A DNA stretch of 35,192 bases, from NCBI GenBank assembly GCA_001579985.1, contig LRSR01001486.1, positions 1 to 35,192 of the forward strand, given 5' to 3'. The position numbers were made by a program, and so were the translations under genes. Shown piece after piece: positions 1 to 10,578 of the stretch. The notes under the pieces are model-generated. The model saw only the letters and a list, made by a program, of their open reading frames with translations. It searched no databases and was not told the DNA's origin. The stretch is from Hypsibius dujardini. Its lineage: Eukaryota; Tardigrada; Eutardigrada; Parachela; Hypsibiidae. Each line of letters opens with the position of its first letter. Position 1 is the first letter of the stretch.

Positions 1-166
1 TTCCTTTCTTCCAGTTTATTTCTCTAACGGTCTTTACTATCAGTCTAATAAACTTGTTAACTATCCAACTGACGGTTGGTAGACCTAACATGAGGCTAGT
101 CTAGAATCAATCGATAACGATCGTGAGCTGTCCACCCATTTAGTAGGTACTGTTGTCTCTGAAAAA
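1..166 (+). other. Presumed 5' leader of the retroelement
   Basis: Non-coding stretch before the gag ATG at 167. It should hold the end of the 5' LTR and the primer-binding site. A TGG occurs in the short palindrome CCAACTGACGGTTGG (about 65-79), but I cannot assign a tRNA primer, so neither the LTR boundary nor the PBS is called. Confidence 0.4.
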
Positions 167-1174
167 ATGGCCCAATTCACTTCCGATCAGTTCGATAAAT
201 TGCTTGATCGATTAGGTACTAGTGGTACAAAAACTGTCAGTTCGCGAGACCTACCGAAGTTCAAGGGTGAACCTACCGAAGACGGAGATGAATATCTTGA
301 AAAGTTCGAGGGTGTGGCCACTGCTCATAAATGGACTGACGACGATCGATTGAGGCATGTTTCTACCGGACTCCGTGATACCGCTTTTAAGTGGTATACA
401 AACAACAAAAATTTAGGCTGGATTGATCTGCAGCAGGCTTTTCGCAGAAAATTTTCGAAGGACCAGATTGATTTTGATTTGGCTGGAATGACCGGACAAA
501 AGTTGTTGAATGAGGCACCTTTATCTTATGTCCAGCACGTCCTCGGTATGCTACGCACTATCAATCCGAAAGCTACCGAAGAAGAAAAATTTTCTCATTT
601 GTTCATGGGTTTGTCGGCGCATGAGAAAAAATATTTTGTCAAAGATCAACCTAAAACGGTGGAAGAATTCAAAAACATGTTGAAAAACATTCGACGAATG
701 GAAATGTATGATCAAAAAGCAACCCTGCAGCAGCTGACTAGTTCATTCAGCCCGGTCACACAGAATTTAATTGCATCATTAACTGTGCCTACGAACCGAA
801 CAGTAGAGGCCAATGCACTTGCCGCCTCGCTCGCATCTACGTTGAATTATGGCCAAACTGCATTAGGGACTCCATTAGCGCTCGCGTCGAATCTCACTAA
901 TGATCGTTTTCCATTTGGCGTCAACTTACCGCATTCGGCGATGACCAATCCGCTTGAAGCGGCTGTTTGGGCGTCAGTGTTAGGGCAACCGAGCACTACC
1001 ATTAAGCCAGCTATCGTTCCGGCCGTTGTGCCAAATTACGCCAATACACCGCTTCCATCGTGTGCCGATCAATTAGATAAGACGGTACGCAGTGCAAACC
1101 AGGAGAGAGAAATGGACAGGTTACGTGATCAAATCAAACAGCTGCAATTACAGTTCGGTCGCCCAAATAAATAG
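167..1174 (+). pseudogene. gag: Gag-like capsid ORF of the gypsy element
   Basis: An ATG-started ORF of 335 codons. The first ~180 residues look like a retrotransposon gag/capsid domain (LPKFKGEPTEDGDEYLEKFE, then a WTDDDRL...FKWY helix region). The middle is Ala/Thr/Pro-rich and the C-terminus is a charged, coiled-coil-like heptad stretch (EREMDRLRDQIKQLQLQ). It ends at TAG 1172-1174, and the same frame stays open afterwards into the zinc knuckle. Gag normally includes the knuckle, so this TAG most simply truncates gag. Programmed readthrough is the alternative. Confidence 0.85.
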
Positions 1175-3343
1175 CCTGTAGGGAATACAGTCACTGCAAC
1201 CACTCAGAATGTAAACAGAGTGATTGATCCGAACGGTAATTTACGTAAGTGCTTCACTTGCGGAGTGACAGGTCACATTAGCCGATTTTGTCTACAAAAA
1301 AACCACGCGAATTTTCGCCGACGTAATGATGCCATTAATAATAACTTCAGGCATCAACGAAATTCCAACAATAATTACCGCTCGCAAAACTATCAAACCC
1401 GCTCGCAACCTACTTACGTGTACCCACCCCCTCAAGCGTCATTAAACACGGACGGCTGTTTCTCGCAACCGATGCTTTTACCAGGCCAACCTTTTCCGCA
1501 GGCTCTACCTTATGTCTCTACACAGCCGCAGTTTCACCAGTCACAGCCTACTGTCTCGGTTCCTCCCCCGGTTGTAACGCAAACCGGCCAATTAGCTTTA
1601 CCCGCCGTCCCACAATATTTTGTCACTTCACCGACTCCGTCATTCGTGCCCTCTCAAACACCAGTCTCTAATACGGCTGCTCCGTCTCAGTATAACGTGC
1701 CATTGTATGTTGGTCTGCCTGTACCGGTCGCGTTTATTTCTTGTCCTACCGAAGTCGGTTTTGTCGATCGCGTGTCACGTGCTGACATTGTTGGTGCATT
1801 GAATTGTAAAATTTTGGCCAATGGTATACCAGCCGACTGCGTGCTTGACACAGGAAGTGGAATATGTCTAGTGAGCCGAAATTTTGTTGCATTAAATCGT
1901 ATCCCTATCGTTAAGTGGACTGGTCCAAATGTTTCTGTGGCCAACGGTAGTCAGTTGCGCATTGAAGAAGCTTGCAAATTAGACATTAAATTGCTTGGTT
2001 TTTTTTGCACTGGTGTTTGTGCTGTTGTCGATTTCGCCTACGACATTTTATTAGGCATGGATTTTCTTGTTAAATCTCCGTTTTTGCTGAATTTTCGTAG
2101 TTTGTATTTGTCCAATGCTGAAACCGAAGATGGCGTTCGATTGTCTGTCCTATTGCGTGACATGTCACCTGACAGTATGCCTGTGCCTCTTCCTGCATTT
2201 ACCGCTTTCCCCTTTGAAAAAAACGACAATGACACATGCTCTTACCCTCCATCAGTGCCTACCGATGTGGTTCATGCCGTGACTCAAGCCGTGTCTGCGG
2301 CTACCGAAGTCATTCCAAATCCAGTTCAAAATAAGAAATGTTTTGATTCGTTGTCAACCCCTTCAGTCCCGCCCACTCTTAGATCACCTTTAAAATCTGA
2401 TATTTCGGCATTCGACACGTCTGAACTCATCAGTTTCGAGGGCCTCGAGGACGATCCTACCGAAGTCGAAAAAGAAGAGATGTGGCTGCCTAGTCAGCGA
2501 GCTACCGAACATGCTTGGCCACCCGAAGAAGTGGACGACAGTGTTTGGCAAAATTTAAATTTGGGATCAGAATTGACAACTTCAGAAAAAGATCAGTTGA
2601 TTGCAGTTTTAAAATCCGAACCAGATGTTTTTCCAACTAAAAATAAACGACTGGGTCACTGTCTAATTAGCGAACACTCGATCGATGTGGGTACCAATGT
2701 GCCCATCAAACAGAAGGAGCGTCGGTTTAGTCGTTGGGCTCAACAGGAAATTTTATCTCAAGTCGAAGAAATGAAAAAAATGGATGTCATTCGGGAATGT
2801 GCCGCTAATGAGGCCGACTACGCGTCCAATTGTGTTGTAGTTTTCAAAAAAGATCGAACGGCTAGAATTGCAATCGACTACAGAGATTTGAATTCCATTA
2901 CGCGGAAAGACAGATACAATTTAACCCATCCCCAAACTTTGTTCGATTGCCTCAGTGGAAGTTCCATTTACACTTCACTGGACTTGTTTTCGGGTTATTG
3001 GAATGTGGATGTAAAAAAAGAAGATCAACATAAAACAGCTTTTATTATTCCGGGGGGAGGGATGTATTGTTTCAAACGCATGCCCTTTGGTCTTTGTAAT
3101 GCTGTGGCAACGTTCACCAGAATTATTGATTCTATTTTCAAAGACGTGAAACTGCATTTCATTTTGCCATATTTAGACGATTTTGTGATTTTTTCAGCGA
3201 ATTTCGAATCTCACTTAATTCATTTAAAAGAAGTCCTAAGGCGATTGCGCCAGAGTGGATTAAAACTGAAAGTTTCGAAATGTTTTTTCGGTTTCAAAAA
3301 ACTTGATTTTTTGGGTCATCAAATTTCTGGATTTAAGGGTTGA
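1175..3343 (+). pseudogene. pol: Nucleocapsid knuckle, protease and RT part of pol
   Basis: In the same frame as gag. A CCHC knuckle (CFTCGVTGHISRFC, near 1250-1290) is followed by a long Pro/Gln/Ser-rich linker, then an aspartic protease core with the DTGSG active site (about 1848-1862) and the ILLGMDFL flap/core motif. RT follows: IAIDYRDLN, a YTSLDLFSGYWNV motif carrying the first catalytic Asp, FGLCNA (a Val stands where Pro is usual), and the catalytic YLDD (about 3169-3180). The frame closes at 3341-3343 just after FLGHQIS, while RT homology continues in another frame, which marks a frameshift near 3330. No ATG is needed if this is read as gag-pol. Confidence 0.88.
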
Positions 3344-3971
3344 GTTAAATGCGGCTAAAATTCGAGCGATTTTGAATTTTCCTGTGCCAACAGAGCTCAA
3401 AGGAATACAGGCTTTTTTGGGTCTTGCAAATTATTATCATCGATTCATACCGAACATGGCTGACATTGCCGAGCCTTTAATTGCGTTGACGGAAAAAAAC
3501 GTTCGATTTTATTGGGGCCCTGATCAGCAGGCCGCCTTTGATTTGTTGAAATCTCATTTTCAAACATCCCCAATCATTCGTCATTTTGACCCTGAATTAC
3601 CAACTGAAATACACACAGATTGGTCTGGAATTGGTTTAGGAGCTGTTCTTATTCAACGAGAAACCAGTAGTGAAGAACGAACAGTTGCTTTTGCGTCCAA
3701 AAAATTAAACAAATCCCAGCGTCGCTATAGTGCTACCGAACTTGAACTTTTGGTTGTAGTTTTTGGAATAGAAAAATTCCAATAGTATTTATCTGGGAAT
3801 AATCCATTTAAAATTTTTACGGATCATTCCGCAATTGTTCCATTACTTAAGGCAAAAAATCCAGTGGGTCGCTTAGCTAAATGGGTTTACCGAATAGCAC
3901 CCTTTGTTTTTCAAGTTGTTTATCGACCGGAGAAAGAAAACGTGCTGGCGGACGCATGAAGTCGTTTTCCT
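3320..3971 (+). pseudogene. pol: RT connection and RNase H region of pol, two in-frame stops
   Basis: Continues RT in a new frame: the typical gypsy segment FLGLANYYHRFIPNMADIAE, then RNase H with TEIHTDWSGIGLGAVLIQ (Trp where TDAS is usual) and TELELLVVVFGIEKF. The frame is stopped at 3783-3785 (TAG). Homology goes on through FKIFTDHSAIVPLLK and VVYRPEKENVLADA before a TGA at 3957-3959, just where the usual LSR motif should start. Point-mutation stops in otherwise readable RNase H indicate a modest age. Confidence 0.85.
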
Positions 3972-4994
3972 GTGGATGATACCAAAGAACCGTCTCCCTC
4001 GCTGTTTACGGTATCCTTGCTTTTTATGCCTTTATTTGACATTCGACAATTAAAACGTTCCGATCCGTTTTGTGGCCTTATTATTTCTCTATTAGAGAAA
4101 GAAGATGGTGGCCAGAAACGTCATGAAAAGGCAGTCTTCTATGTGTTTAAAAAGGATATTTTATACCGCAAAGTCTTCCGTGATAACTGTCCGTTTCTTT
4201 TGCTTGTCATACCGAAGTCTCTTCGGGCGTCTGTTTCGCGTGAAGCTTACGATGCTTTAACCTCTGGCCATTTAGGTGTTGCCCGCACGTACGAGCGTAT
4301 CCGGAATCGGTATTGGTTTCCTGGTGTTGTGGAACACGTAACCCGTTTTGTTGCGTCTTGCGAGTCTTGTCAACATAAGAACGACCCCCCATAAAAGAAA
4401 CCCGGTTATTTTCAACCTTTGCCCGTGGTTGGTCCTTTTGTTCGGGTACATATGGATTACTCCGGTCCATATCCAGTCACCTGTCGCCGAAATACCTTAG
4501 TTTTAGCAGCAATTTGCCCATTCACGAAGTACGTGTTTTTACGTGCTTCCCCGGCAGCAACAGCCAATAACGCTGCAAAATTTCTGGTCGAAAACATTAT
4601 TCTTAAACGCGGCATGGTGCGTGAAGTTCTGTCTGACCGTGGCCTGCATTTTCGGGGTTCAGCCATGCAACAAATTTTGAAATTGATGAATATCAAACAC
4701 CTTTTAACGACCGCATATCACCCACAAACTGATGGTATCTGTGAGAGATTGAACAAAACAGTAGATACTATTTTGTCGCATTTTGTGACTGAAAATCAAA
4801 AAAATTGGGATTTGATTATACTTTTTGCCGAATTTGCCATTTATACTATGACTCAAGAAATAACTGGGTATACACCGTTTGAATTGGTACATGGTCGTCG
4901 AGCAATAACTCCCCTTGACCTGGCTCTTGATTATGATGGGTGGACCGAAACAACCAACCAACCCACAAAAGGATGTTGTAACAACGCCTTGTGA
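3972..4994 (+). pseudogene. Integrase of the gypsy element
   Basis: The zinc-binding HHCC domain is visible (GHLGVARTYERIRNRYWFP, then CESCQ) before a TAA at 4392-4394. The core continues in the same frame: HMDYSGPYP with the first Asp, LSDRGLHFRG with the second, and HPQTDGICERLN with the Glu of the D,D-35-E triad. The sequence ends in GYTPFELVHGR, the usual gypsy integrase tail motif, followed by PLDLAL. The frame closes at 4992-4994. All three catalytic acids are present, but the stop between the zinc domain and the core breaks the product. Confidence 0.88.
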
Positions 4995-5775
4995 GTACGT
5001 CACTGTTTACAACGGCTCTGCTCATCGGCTGTCCCACGGGTCTAAGGATACCGAAGTCAACAATACCGATGTTTGGCTCAGTGATAAAACGTCACAAACT
5101 GACTACAAGTTGGGTAAAGCGATTATTCTTTGCAATTCTATTAGAGCTTTCGCTGTTGATAGTCGACCGGACGTTTTCATCACATACAGCAAGGTCAATT
5201 GGGATTTGGATGACGCAACGCTTAAATCACTCGTAGAAGTATCCGGGTGGTACAAATCAGTAATTATCCAAAAAAAAACTACGCCACCGCCAACTACGAA
5301 TCGATTTCCCCCACGTTACCATGTTTGGGCTGGATTCATCAGTGCACATTTTGGTTATTACGAGAACAAAAATTCTCATTATTTTGATCTGATTCACGAC
5401 GATTTGGCCTATCTCCACTGTGTAGCTGACATGGCCCAAACCGAACGAATAACTGCTCTTTCTCACCACAGTCAAATCCTGGCCGCTAGTGAACTTGGCC
5501 TACCGGAGTGCTACGCAGTACGTGCCGCTGCCTCCTCTGGTCTGGTGAAAAAATGTTTGCCGGTTAATGTTACTTTTGGCGTTAAAACTGAACGCTGTGG
5601 TCAACAACCTGACTTGCGCAATCGCACTATCGAATTGGACGGCAAAACATTACGTAATCATTTACCCTGTTTCTGGAAACCTGATAACTTTAGGGGAACG
5701 CGCTCGGTAAACCGAGCACTCGATTATTTTCACCGGCCGGTACAGAAAATATCACCCGGTCCTATTACCTATTAA
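4974..5775 (+). CDS. Unknown third ORF 3' of integrase, possible env-like remnant
   Basis: About 265 codons open in a different frame from integrase, beginning near the integrase C-terminus and ending with TAA at 5773-5775. It has several N-glycosylation sequons (NGS, NNT, NVT, NRT) and scattered cysteines, and sits where some arthropod gypsy elements carry env. I see no signal peptide, no clear furin site and no C-terminal membrane segment, so env is only a positional guess. It may instead be a lineage-specific accessory ORF or the pol C-terminus in shifted frame. Its last ~35 bases recur inverted 150 bp downstream. Confidence 0.35.
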
Positions 5776-5887
5776 TCAACAGGCTGCAATCTTGTGTCCC
5801 GACATTTGAAACAATCAAGTCCAGGCTTTTCTTTGCGTGTATTCTGCTTAAACGAGCGCGTTCCCCTAAAGTTATTGGGTTTCTGCA
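5670..5887. repeat. Inverted repeat at the end of the retroelement
   Basis: About 35 bases at 5670-5706 (containing AACTTTAGGGGAACGCGCTC) reappear as reverse complement at 5853-5887 with few mismatches. The spacer is roughly 146 bp. The left arm lies inside the third ORF. A smaller perfect palindrome (GCTCGGTAAACCGAGC) sits at 5703-5718. Confidence 0.75.
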
Positions 5888-6051
5888 GTATCGATTGCTG
5901 ATAGGAAGTGTCATTCGTCAAGAACTCTCCCGGGTTCCAATTTCTATGCCGAAAGCCTTAAATGCATTTTTAATCATTTACAATTCGCTTTAATTATTTT
6001 TTTTAATAAATTTAATTTAATTAATTACGTTGAACTTCAATTATTTTTCTA
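5776..6051. other. AT-rich non-coding spacer
   Basis: No ORF or recognisable element apart from the right arm of the inverted repeat at 5853-5887. The last third is A/T-rich (TTTAATTTAATTAATT). A 3' LTR should lie about here, but I find no repeat of positions 1-166. Confidence 0.5.
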
Positions 6052-6288
6052 AAAAGATACCAACTCGCTTTAAATAATTATTTCCTAAATTTTATTATTT
6101 TGAGTTCGCGTTTTTTTTTTAACTTGGAGGTAGGTTTGTGTTTTTGGGCCGGGAATATCGTAAAGCATGAGGACATATGCTTTGTGCTATTTCCGGCTCA
6201 GATAACACAAACCTACTTTCAAGTTAAAAAACCCGAACTCAAAATAGTAAAATTTAAGGAACTAATTTAAAACGGGTTATGACCTTTT
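6052..6288. repeat. Fold-back (hairpin) element, ~237 bp
   Basis: The two halves are imperfect reverse complements. AAACTTGAAAG-type sequence and AACACAAACCTACTTTCAAG at 6205-6224 pair with CTTGGAGGTAGGTTTGTGTT at 6123-6142. GAGTTCGCG pairs with CCCGAACTC. Outermost, AAAAGATACCAACTCGCTTT pairs with AACGGGTTATGACCTTTT. The loop is about 35-40 bp and contains its own AAAGCAT/ATGCTTT palindrome. No protein is encoded. It looks like a small MITE or fold-back transposon, with arms clearly diverged from each other. Confidence 0.8.
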
Positions 6289-7179
6289 AAAAAAGAAGCA
6301 GAGTCAAATTGGGGCTTTAAATATTTTTTAATTGAGACGTACTACGTATACCGTATATACATATACATACCCATAAATAAGCTTTGTAAATACTGATAGA
6401 CAACGGGTGCAATTGACAACAGACAATTGACTTTTAATCTTGAGATGAAGGCGAAAAACGATGTCTATAACTGGTTTTAACAAAGATATGGTTTTCATAA
6501 GGTTAGGTTAAGCTGGGGGAAAGGTGGACACAAAATAATTTTTATAATGTGGTGAGGATTAGGAATTCCCCACCCATTTTAAAATAATCTAAAATCAGGG
6601 TCTTGCCAAACTTCCGTTCACAAATGCTGATAGACATGATAAACACGTAAAGAAGGAAGTATGCCGCCCGTGTTTGAAACTAGACGAAACTAGACTTGAC
6701 TGCAGAATTTGAATCGTTCTCAAAACAGACCCAGGAACTTTTTTGCCCTTCTTTGGGGCACCGGCGCACACACTTCTTTGACCATGGAATGGATGTTTTC
6801 CTTTTGTTTCTGCAGTACATCCATATGGTTTCGAATCACCGGCCCGTTTATCTCCATATTCAATAGTTTCTCCACCGTGTCTGAAGAAAATCTGAAAAAA
6901 GTCCATTATAAGATAACGCTATTAAATGGTAACTTGACCGACAAACGATTGATGGTAGCAAAACAAACATTAATTATATTTAGTTCCGCAGGCGAATTTT
7001 CAAATTCTCGAAGTATTTTTCCACCGACGTTAGTCAGCAAGTCGTATTGAAAGTCGTATGCCACCGAATTAGAAGTACATGTAACCAGGATGGTGTCTCG
7101 ACTACTTATTTATTAATGTTATTATTATCATTATTTATTAATATTATTATTTTTTATTATTATTAATTATTTTACTAGT
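6289..7179. other. Intergenic region with one possible minus-strand terminal exon
   Basis: Most of this stretch shows nothing clear. On the minus strand a polypyrimidine tract and AG (6893-6892) open a 57-codon frame ending in TGA at 6720-6722. It reads like genuine coding sequence (NGPVIRNHMDVLQKQKENIH, then a basic RRAKKFLGLF end). It could be the last exon of an unidentified gene, but I cannot connect an upstream exon: a plausible coding stretch near 6985-7060 has no good donor. An ATT-rich microsatellite-like tract lies at about 7110-7175. Confidence 0.3.
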
Positions 7180-7440
7180 TTTTCCGGTCCCAAATCCATC
7201 CCAAATTCAATTTAAAACCGATTGGCACCAATCAATTATTTTTTGGGGCTCGGAGTGCGGGACTATAGTCTATACTATAACCTGTTCTTGCAGATAGATA
7301 CACACATTCAGCTCCGCCCCCTGCTTCCTAACACTTATCTAGCGGATACCAATCGATTCTCAATTGAACTTCAGAGGCAAATATATCAAGAAAATTTTCT
7401 GTTAAAGAAGGAAAAGTCCCACTGGACTTCAACTGTAAAT
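7180..7440. repeat. Decayed fold-back element downstream of kinase A
   Basis: Carries AATTCAATTT and CGATTGGCA near 7205-7230 and an inverted counterpart (ACCAATCGATT...AATTGAACTT) near 7345-7375. The same sequence, inverted, lies downstream of kinase gene B (25640-25880), so it was present in the ancestral module before duplication. The core is shared with the hairpin at 28182-28934. Confidence 0.65.
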
Positions 7441-7710
7441 GGCCAGAATAGGATTAAAAATGGGTGTTCAGAAAGGGGACACCAGCACCACATGTCTATT
7501 ATTTATTATTATATTGAAATTTATAGTGATAAAAGTATGCCAATAACTGTTAAAGTATTGTAGCTGTAGTAGTAGTAATACATATTCTATAGTGTAGTAA
7601 TACGAATACCTGTATATTAAAACATTATGATAGGCCAGACGTTAGAAGTTAATTTTGTTGGACAACAAACAATTATCAGCTCAGTCCATATTTCATAAAG
7701 ACGTGACGCC

Positions 7711-10578
7711 TTACCCCTTTGAAAAGTCGTCCCGCAATTGTTTGATGCTTGGTCGGTTCCCCGGCTCGTTCACCAGACACTTCGCTGCAAAGGCCAACAA
7801 TTCTTCCCCAATAGGTGGAATGTCTACGTTCGCGTCGGCGACGGTTGTGGTTCTTAGTATTTCACCACGCTGGAATGACGGGATATCGGGCAGTTTTCCT
7901 CGGTTGTACATTTCGAGAACGACCGCCCCTAAACTCCAGATATCCGTGGCCCGGCCGACAGGGTAGTCACCTGTGACATCAAACATGATTGCCCACTTCA
8001 ACAATTCTGGCGATACGAATCCTGGGGTAAAGCGCACCCGAGAAATGACTGACTGCTGCTCGACTCTTCGGCTGACACTACAGCTGTCTACGTCACATAT
8101 TTTCAGCGTTGTTTTATTCTCATCCGAGAAAACGACGTTCGTGCCTTTCAAATCTTTGTGCACGATAGGCGGGTCAACTTCCATGTGAAGGTAATGTATA
8201 CCGCAGATCAGCTGGTTCACGTAGTTTTTCTGCATTTCAACCGGCAGTGCCGTTTCAGCCGCAGCCGCCTCCGTTAATGTTCCACCACTACACCATTCCA
8301 TAATAAGCATAAACTGACGATCATTCTCGAAAAATCCGGTTGCGAAATACTTGACAATATTGGGATGGTTTAGTTTGAGGAGATTCGTTTCGATTTTTTT
8401 GATTTCGTCTTTGTCCAATGGGCCATGGAAGGTTTTCAACGCCAAGTATTGCTTGATCTGCTCAACAAGGTCTGCTCCAATCAAAAAGGCATCGACTCGA
8501 TGCACAACTCCGAATCCGCCCAATTGACCAAGCGGTTTCTTCGGCGTGCGTAAATACCAATGAATCTGATCTTCCGCACATTTGAAGTACTCGCGGTCAG
8601 CGTAGTTCAGTAAGGTCGCTGCGGTGGGACGATCGCTTGGGTTGACCTGCAGACATTGACGGGCCAGGACCTTGAGCTCATCAGGCAACTTTTCCGGCAT
8701 TCGAGGTATTAAAGGATTTTCACTTTGCATAGCGAAACAAATACTTTTGTAATCGTGATCCGGCCATAAAGCCTGCCCTTGACTCACGAAATACATGTCC
8801 ATGACCACACACCCTAGACTATATATGTCAGTTGGACAGTCTGGAGTTGGTCGAGTTACTTTTGGACAGTACATCAGCCACACTGCCATTTCTGGTGACA
8901 TAAAATAAAAAGATCCCTTCTGCATGTTGAATTCCTTCTTTGAGGGCCTCAGACCACGTGGCTGCTGGAATGCTCCTTCGATATCAATAATCTTAAGATT
9001 TTCGCCCGTAGACTCCTTCATCATGATGTTTGAAGATGTTATGTCTCCATGAATAAACTTGGTTGTACTAACTTCTTCATGCAGGTAATGAAGACCGGAA
9101 GCCACCTGAGTCGCATATTTGACAATGCGTTTGGTAGAACAGTGTGTAGGTTTGCTCTTAATAAAGTCCCTTAGCGTAATCCCGCTGCACCACTCCATGA
9201 GTAAGCAATAATGGCTGCCTTGAATGCTGTGATTACTTGCGTAACCGATAACAATATATTGAAGAATGTTTGGATGCTCGAGTCGTAATAAGGATTCTAA
9301 CTCTTTTGACCTGGCGTCACTTACTGATTCAAAAAGAAGTCTACACGCCTGGTTTCCGGCATGCTCCGCGACGGGGTTACCATCATCCAAATAAAATGCG
9401 TCCACTGTGTAAATAAATCCAAAAGACCCATGTGCCGTAAGACGGTGAGCGTAGCCAGTGGGGATACAACGAAACCCAAATTCTAGGTCGCTAAAGCAGT
9501 CCTTAAATGTGTATATAAATGTACCAGAGCTTTTATCCTCGTCATGAACCGTGGTCGTTGCCGTAGCTGCTCGCAGGTTAAATGCCTTCATCATCAAGGA
9601 CTTTCGGTCAGCGTAATTCAGCAAGATCGCTGCAGTTGGACGGTCGTCTGGATTGTCTTTTAGACAATGACCGGCCAGAACCTTCAGCTCATCTGGCATA
9701 TCTTTTGGGATTTGGGGTATTAGAGGAAACCCTTCACAAACGTGCCCCCGAATATTATGACGGTCAAACAGATTTATGTCAAACCGAAGTCCCGGCTGTC
9801 CCTCTCGCACTAAGTACATGTCCAAGACCACACACCCAAGGCTCCATATGTCGGTTGAAAAGCCTAAAGGTCGTCGATTTCTCTCGTCACCGTAACGCAG
9901 CCACGGCATCATTTCTGGTGACATGAAAGAAGATTTGTCAAAAGTAAATGTTGAAATGTCAAAACTTTCCATTTGCTCCTCTAGAGATCTCTGAGCTTTG
10001 CGCTGAAATGCACAATCGAGATTAGCAATTTTTAGTTTTTTTCCGGTGGAGTCTTTCATCAGTATGCTTGTTGGTACTATGTATCCGTGAATAAACTCCA
10101 TGTTTTCATGAAGGTAACGAAGACCGGAAGCCAGTTGAAATATGTAGTCGAGAAGGAGTTCAGTTGAGCAATGCATCTTGTTGCTCTCGATGAATTCGGT
10201 AAGCGTCTTCCCGCTGCAAAATCTCATGAGTACGCAATAATTGTTGCGTGTCGTGATACCAACGGCCAAGTACCGAATAACGTGCTTATGTGTGAGTCGT
10301 ACGAGATTTTTTAATTCACCAGTTCTGGCTTCGCTTGACGGTTTGCCTTCCCAGTGCAGAACTTTTAACGCATATTGTCTGGCAGGATCTTCACGGGAAT
10401 CAAGGAGATTAAGAGGAGGCGAAAACGCGTTCACTTGGTAAACATTGCCCCATCTACCATATCTGTTATCCGGATATTCAGCGATAGGACAACAATCATT
10501 TTCAAAACCTTCGGCGTCTGTGAAAATAATGCCCTTTTTACACTCCCCGATGTCATTCATGACTTCATGCATGTTCAT
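7711..10578 (-). CDS. Triple kinase-domain protein, gene A
   Basis: Intronless ORF of 955 codons. I start at the ATG at 10578 (MNMHEVMNDIG): it aligns with the starts of copies B and C, and there is no earlier in-frame ATG. Three kinase-like domains follow each other. Domain 1 (~40-320) keeps YALK and DIWSLG but has HGY for HRD and NLD for DFG, so it is a pseudokinase. Domain 2 (~375-660) has HGSFG, Arg for the VAIK Lys (ACRLL), HGDITSSN and DIEG. Domain 3 (~675-955) has LGQLGGFGVV, LALK, HKDLKGTN, CDVD and SPE, so every catalytic residue is present. There is no signal peptide, membrane segment or IRE1-type RNase domain. Domains 1 and 2 end in the same DRPTAA-LLNYADR, evidence of internal duplication. 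Ser/Thr kinase activity from domain 3 is inferred; its substrate is unknown. Confidence 0.88.
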   Translation of the reverse strand: MNMHEVMNDIGECKKGIIFTDAEGFENDCCPIAEYPDNRYGRWGNVYQVNAFSPPLNLLDSREDPARQYALKVLHWEGKPSSEARTGELKNLVRLTHKHVIRYLAVGITTRNNYCVLMRFCSGKTLTEFIESNKMHCSTELLLDYIFQLASGLRYLHENMEFIHGYIVPTSILMKDSTGKKLKIANLDCAFQRKAQRSLEEQMESFDISTFTFDKSSFMSPEMMPWLRYGDERNRRPLGFSTDIWSLGCVVLDMYLVREGQPGLRFDINLFDRHNIRGHVCEGFPLIPQIPKDMPDELKVLAGHCLKDNPDDRPTAAILLNYADRKSLMMKAFNLRAATATTTVHDEDKSSGTFIYTFKDCFSDLEFGFRCIPTGYAHRLTAHGSFGFIYTVDAFYLDDGNPVAEHAGNQACRLLFESVSDARSKELESLLRLEHPNILQYIVIGYASNHSIQGSHYCLLMEWCSGITLRDFIKSKPTHCSTKRIVKYATQVASGLHYLHEEVSTTKFIHGDITSSNIMMKESTGENLKIIDIEGAFQQPRGLRPSKKEFNMQKGSFYFMSPEMAVWLMYCPKVTRPTPDCPTDIYSLGCVVMDMYFVSQGQALWPDHDYKSICFAMQSENPLIPRMPEKLPDELKVLARQCLQVNPSDRPTAATLLNYADREYFKCAEDQIHWYLRTPKKPLGQLGGFGVVHRVDAFLIGADLVEQIKQYLALKTFHGPLDKDEIKKIETNLLKLNHPNIVKYFATGFFENDRQFMLIMEWCSGGTLTEAAAAETALPVEMQKNYVNQLICGIHYLHMEVDPPIVHKDLKGTNVVFSDENKTTLKICDVDSCSVSRRVEQQSVISRVRFTPGFVSPELLKWAIMFDVTGDYPVGRATDIWSLGAVVLEMYNRGKLPDIPSFQRGEILRTTTVADANVDIPPIGEELLAFAAKCLVNEPGNRPSIKQLRDDFSKG

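Larger units (their letters stand above)
1..5775 (+). mobile_element. Degenerate Ty3/gypsy-type LTR retrotransposon
   Basis: Gag, CCHC zinc knuckle, aspartic protease, reverse transcriptase, RNase H and integrase follow each other in Ty3/gypsy order (integrase after RT/RNase H). The element is dead as it stands: a TAG separates gag from the rest, the frame shifts near 3330, in-frame stops lie at 3783-3785 and 3957-3959, another is at 4392-4394, and the frame shifts again near 4975. A further ORF (to 5775) lies 3' of integrase. I could not pair any LTR: the first 166 bases do not recur after 5775, so the 5' LTR is probably outside or cut by the window edge and the 3' end is lost or replaced. 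Family assignment rests on domain order and motifs. Confidence 0.9.

Noticed and set aside
9582-9926. Reading frames antisense to kinase gene A (also 7655-8188, 10241-10678) and to gene B (22589-22828, 24818-25363)
   Set aside because: They are shadows of conserved kinase coding sequence, and no independent motif is seen.
7711-10578. IRE1-type kinase/RNase
   Set aside because: Domain 3 ends at the ORF's C-terminus with no room for a KEN RNase domain, and no lumenal or membrane segment exists.
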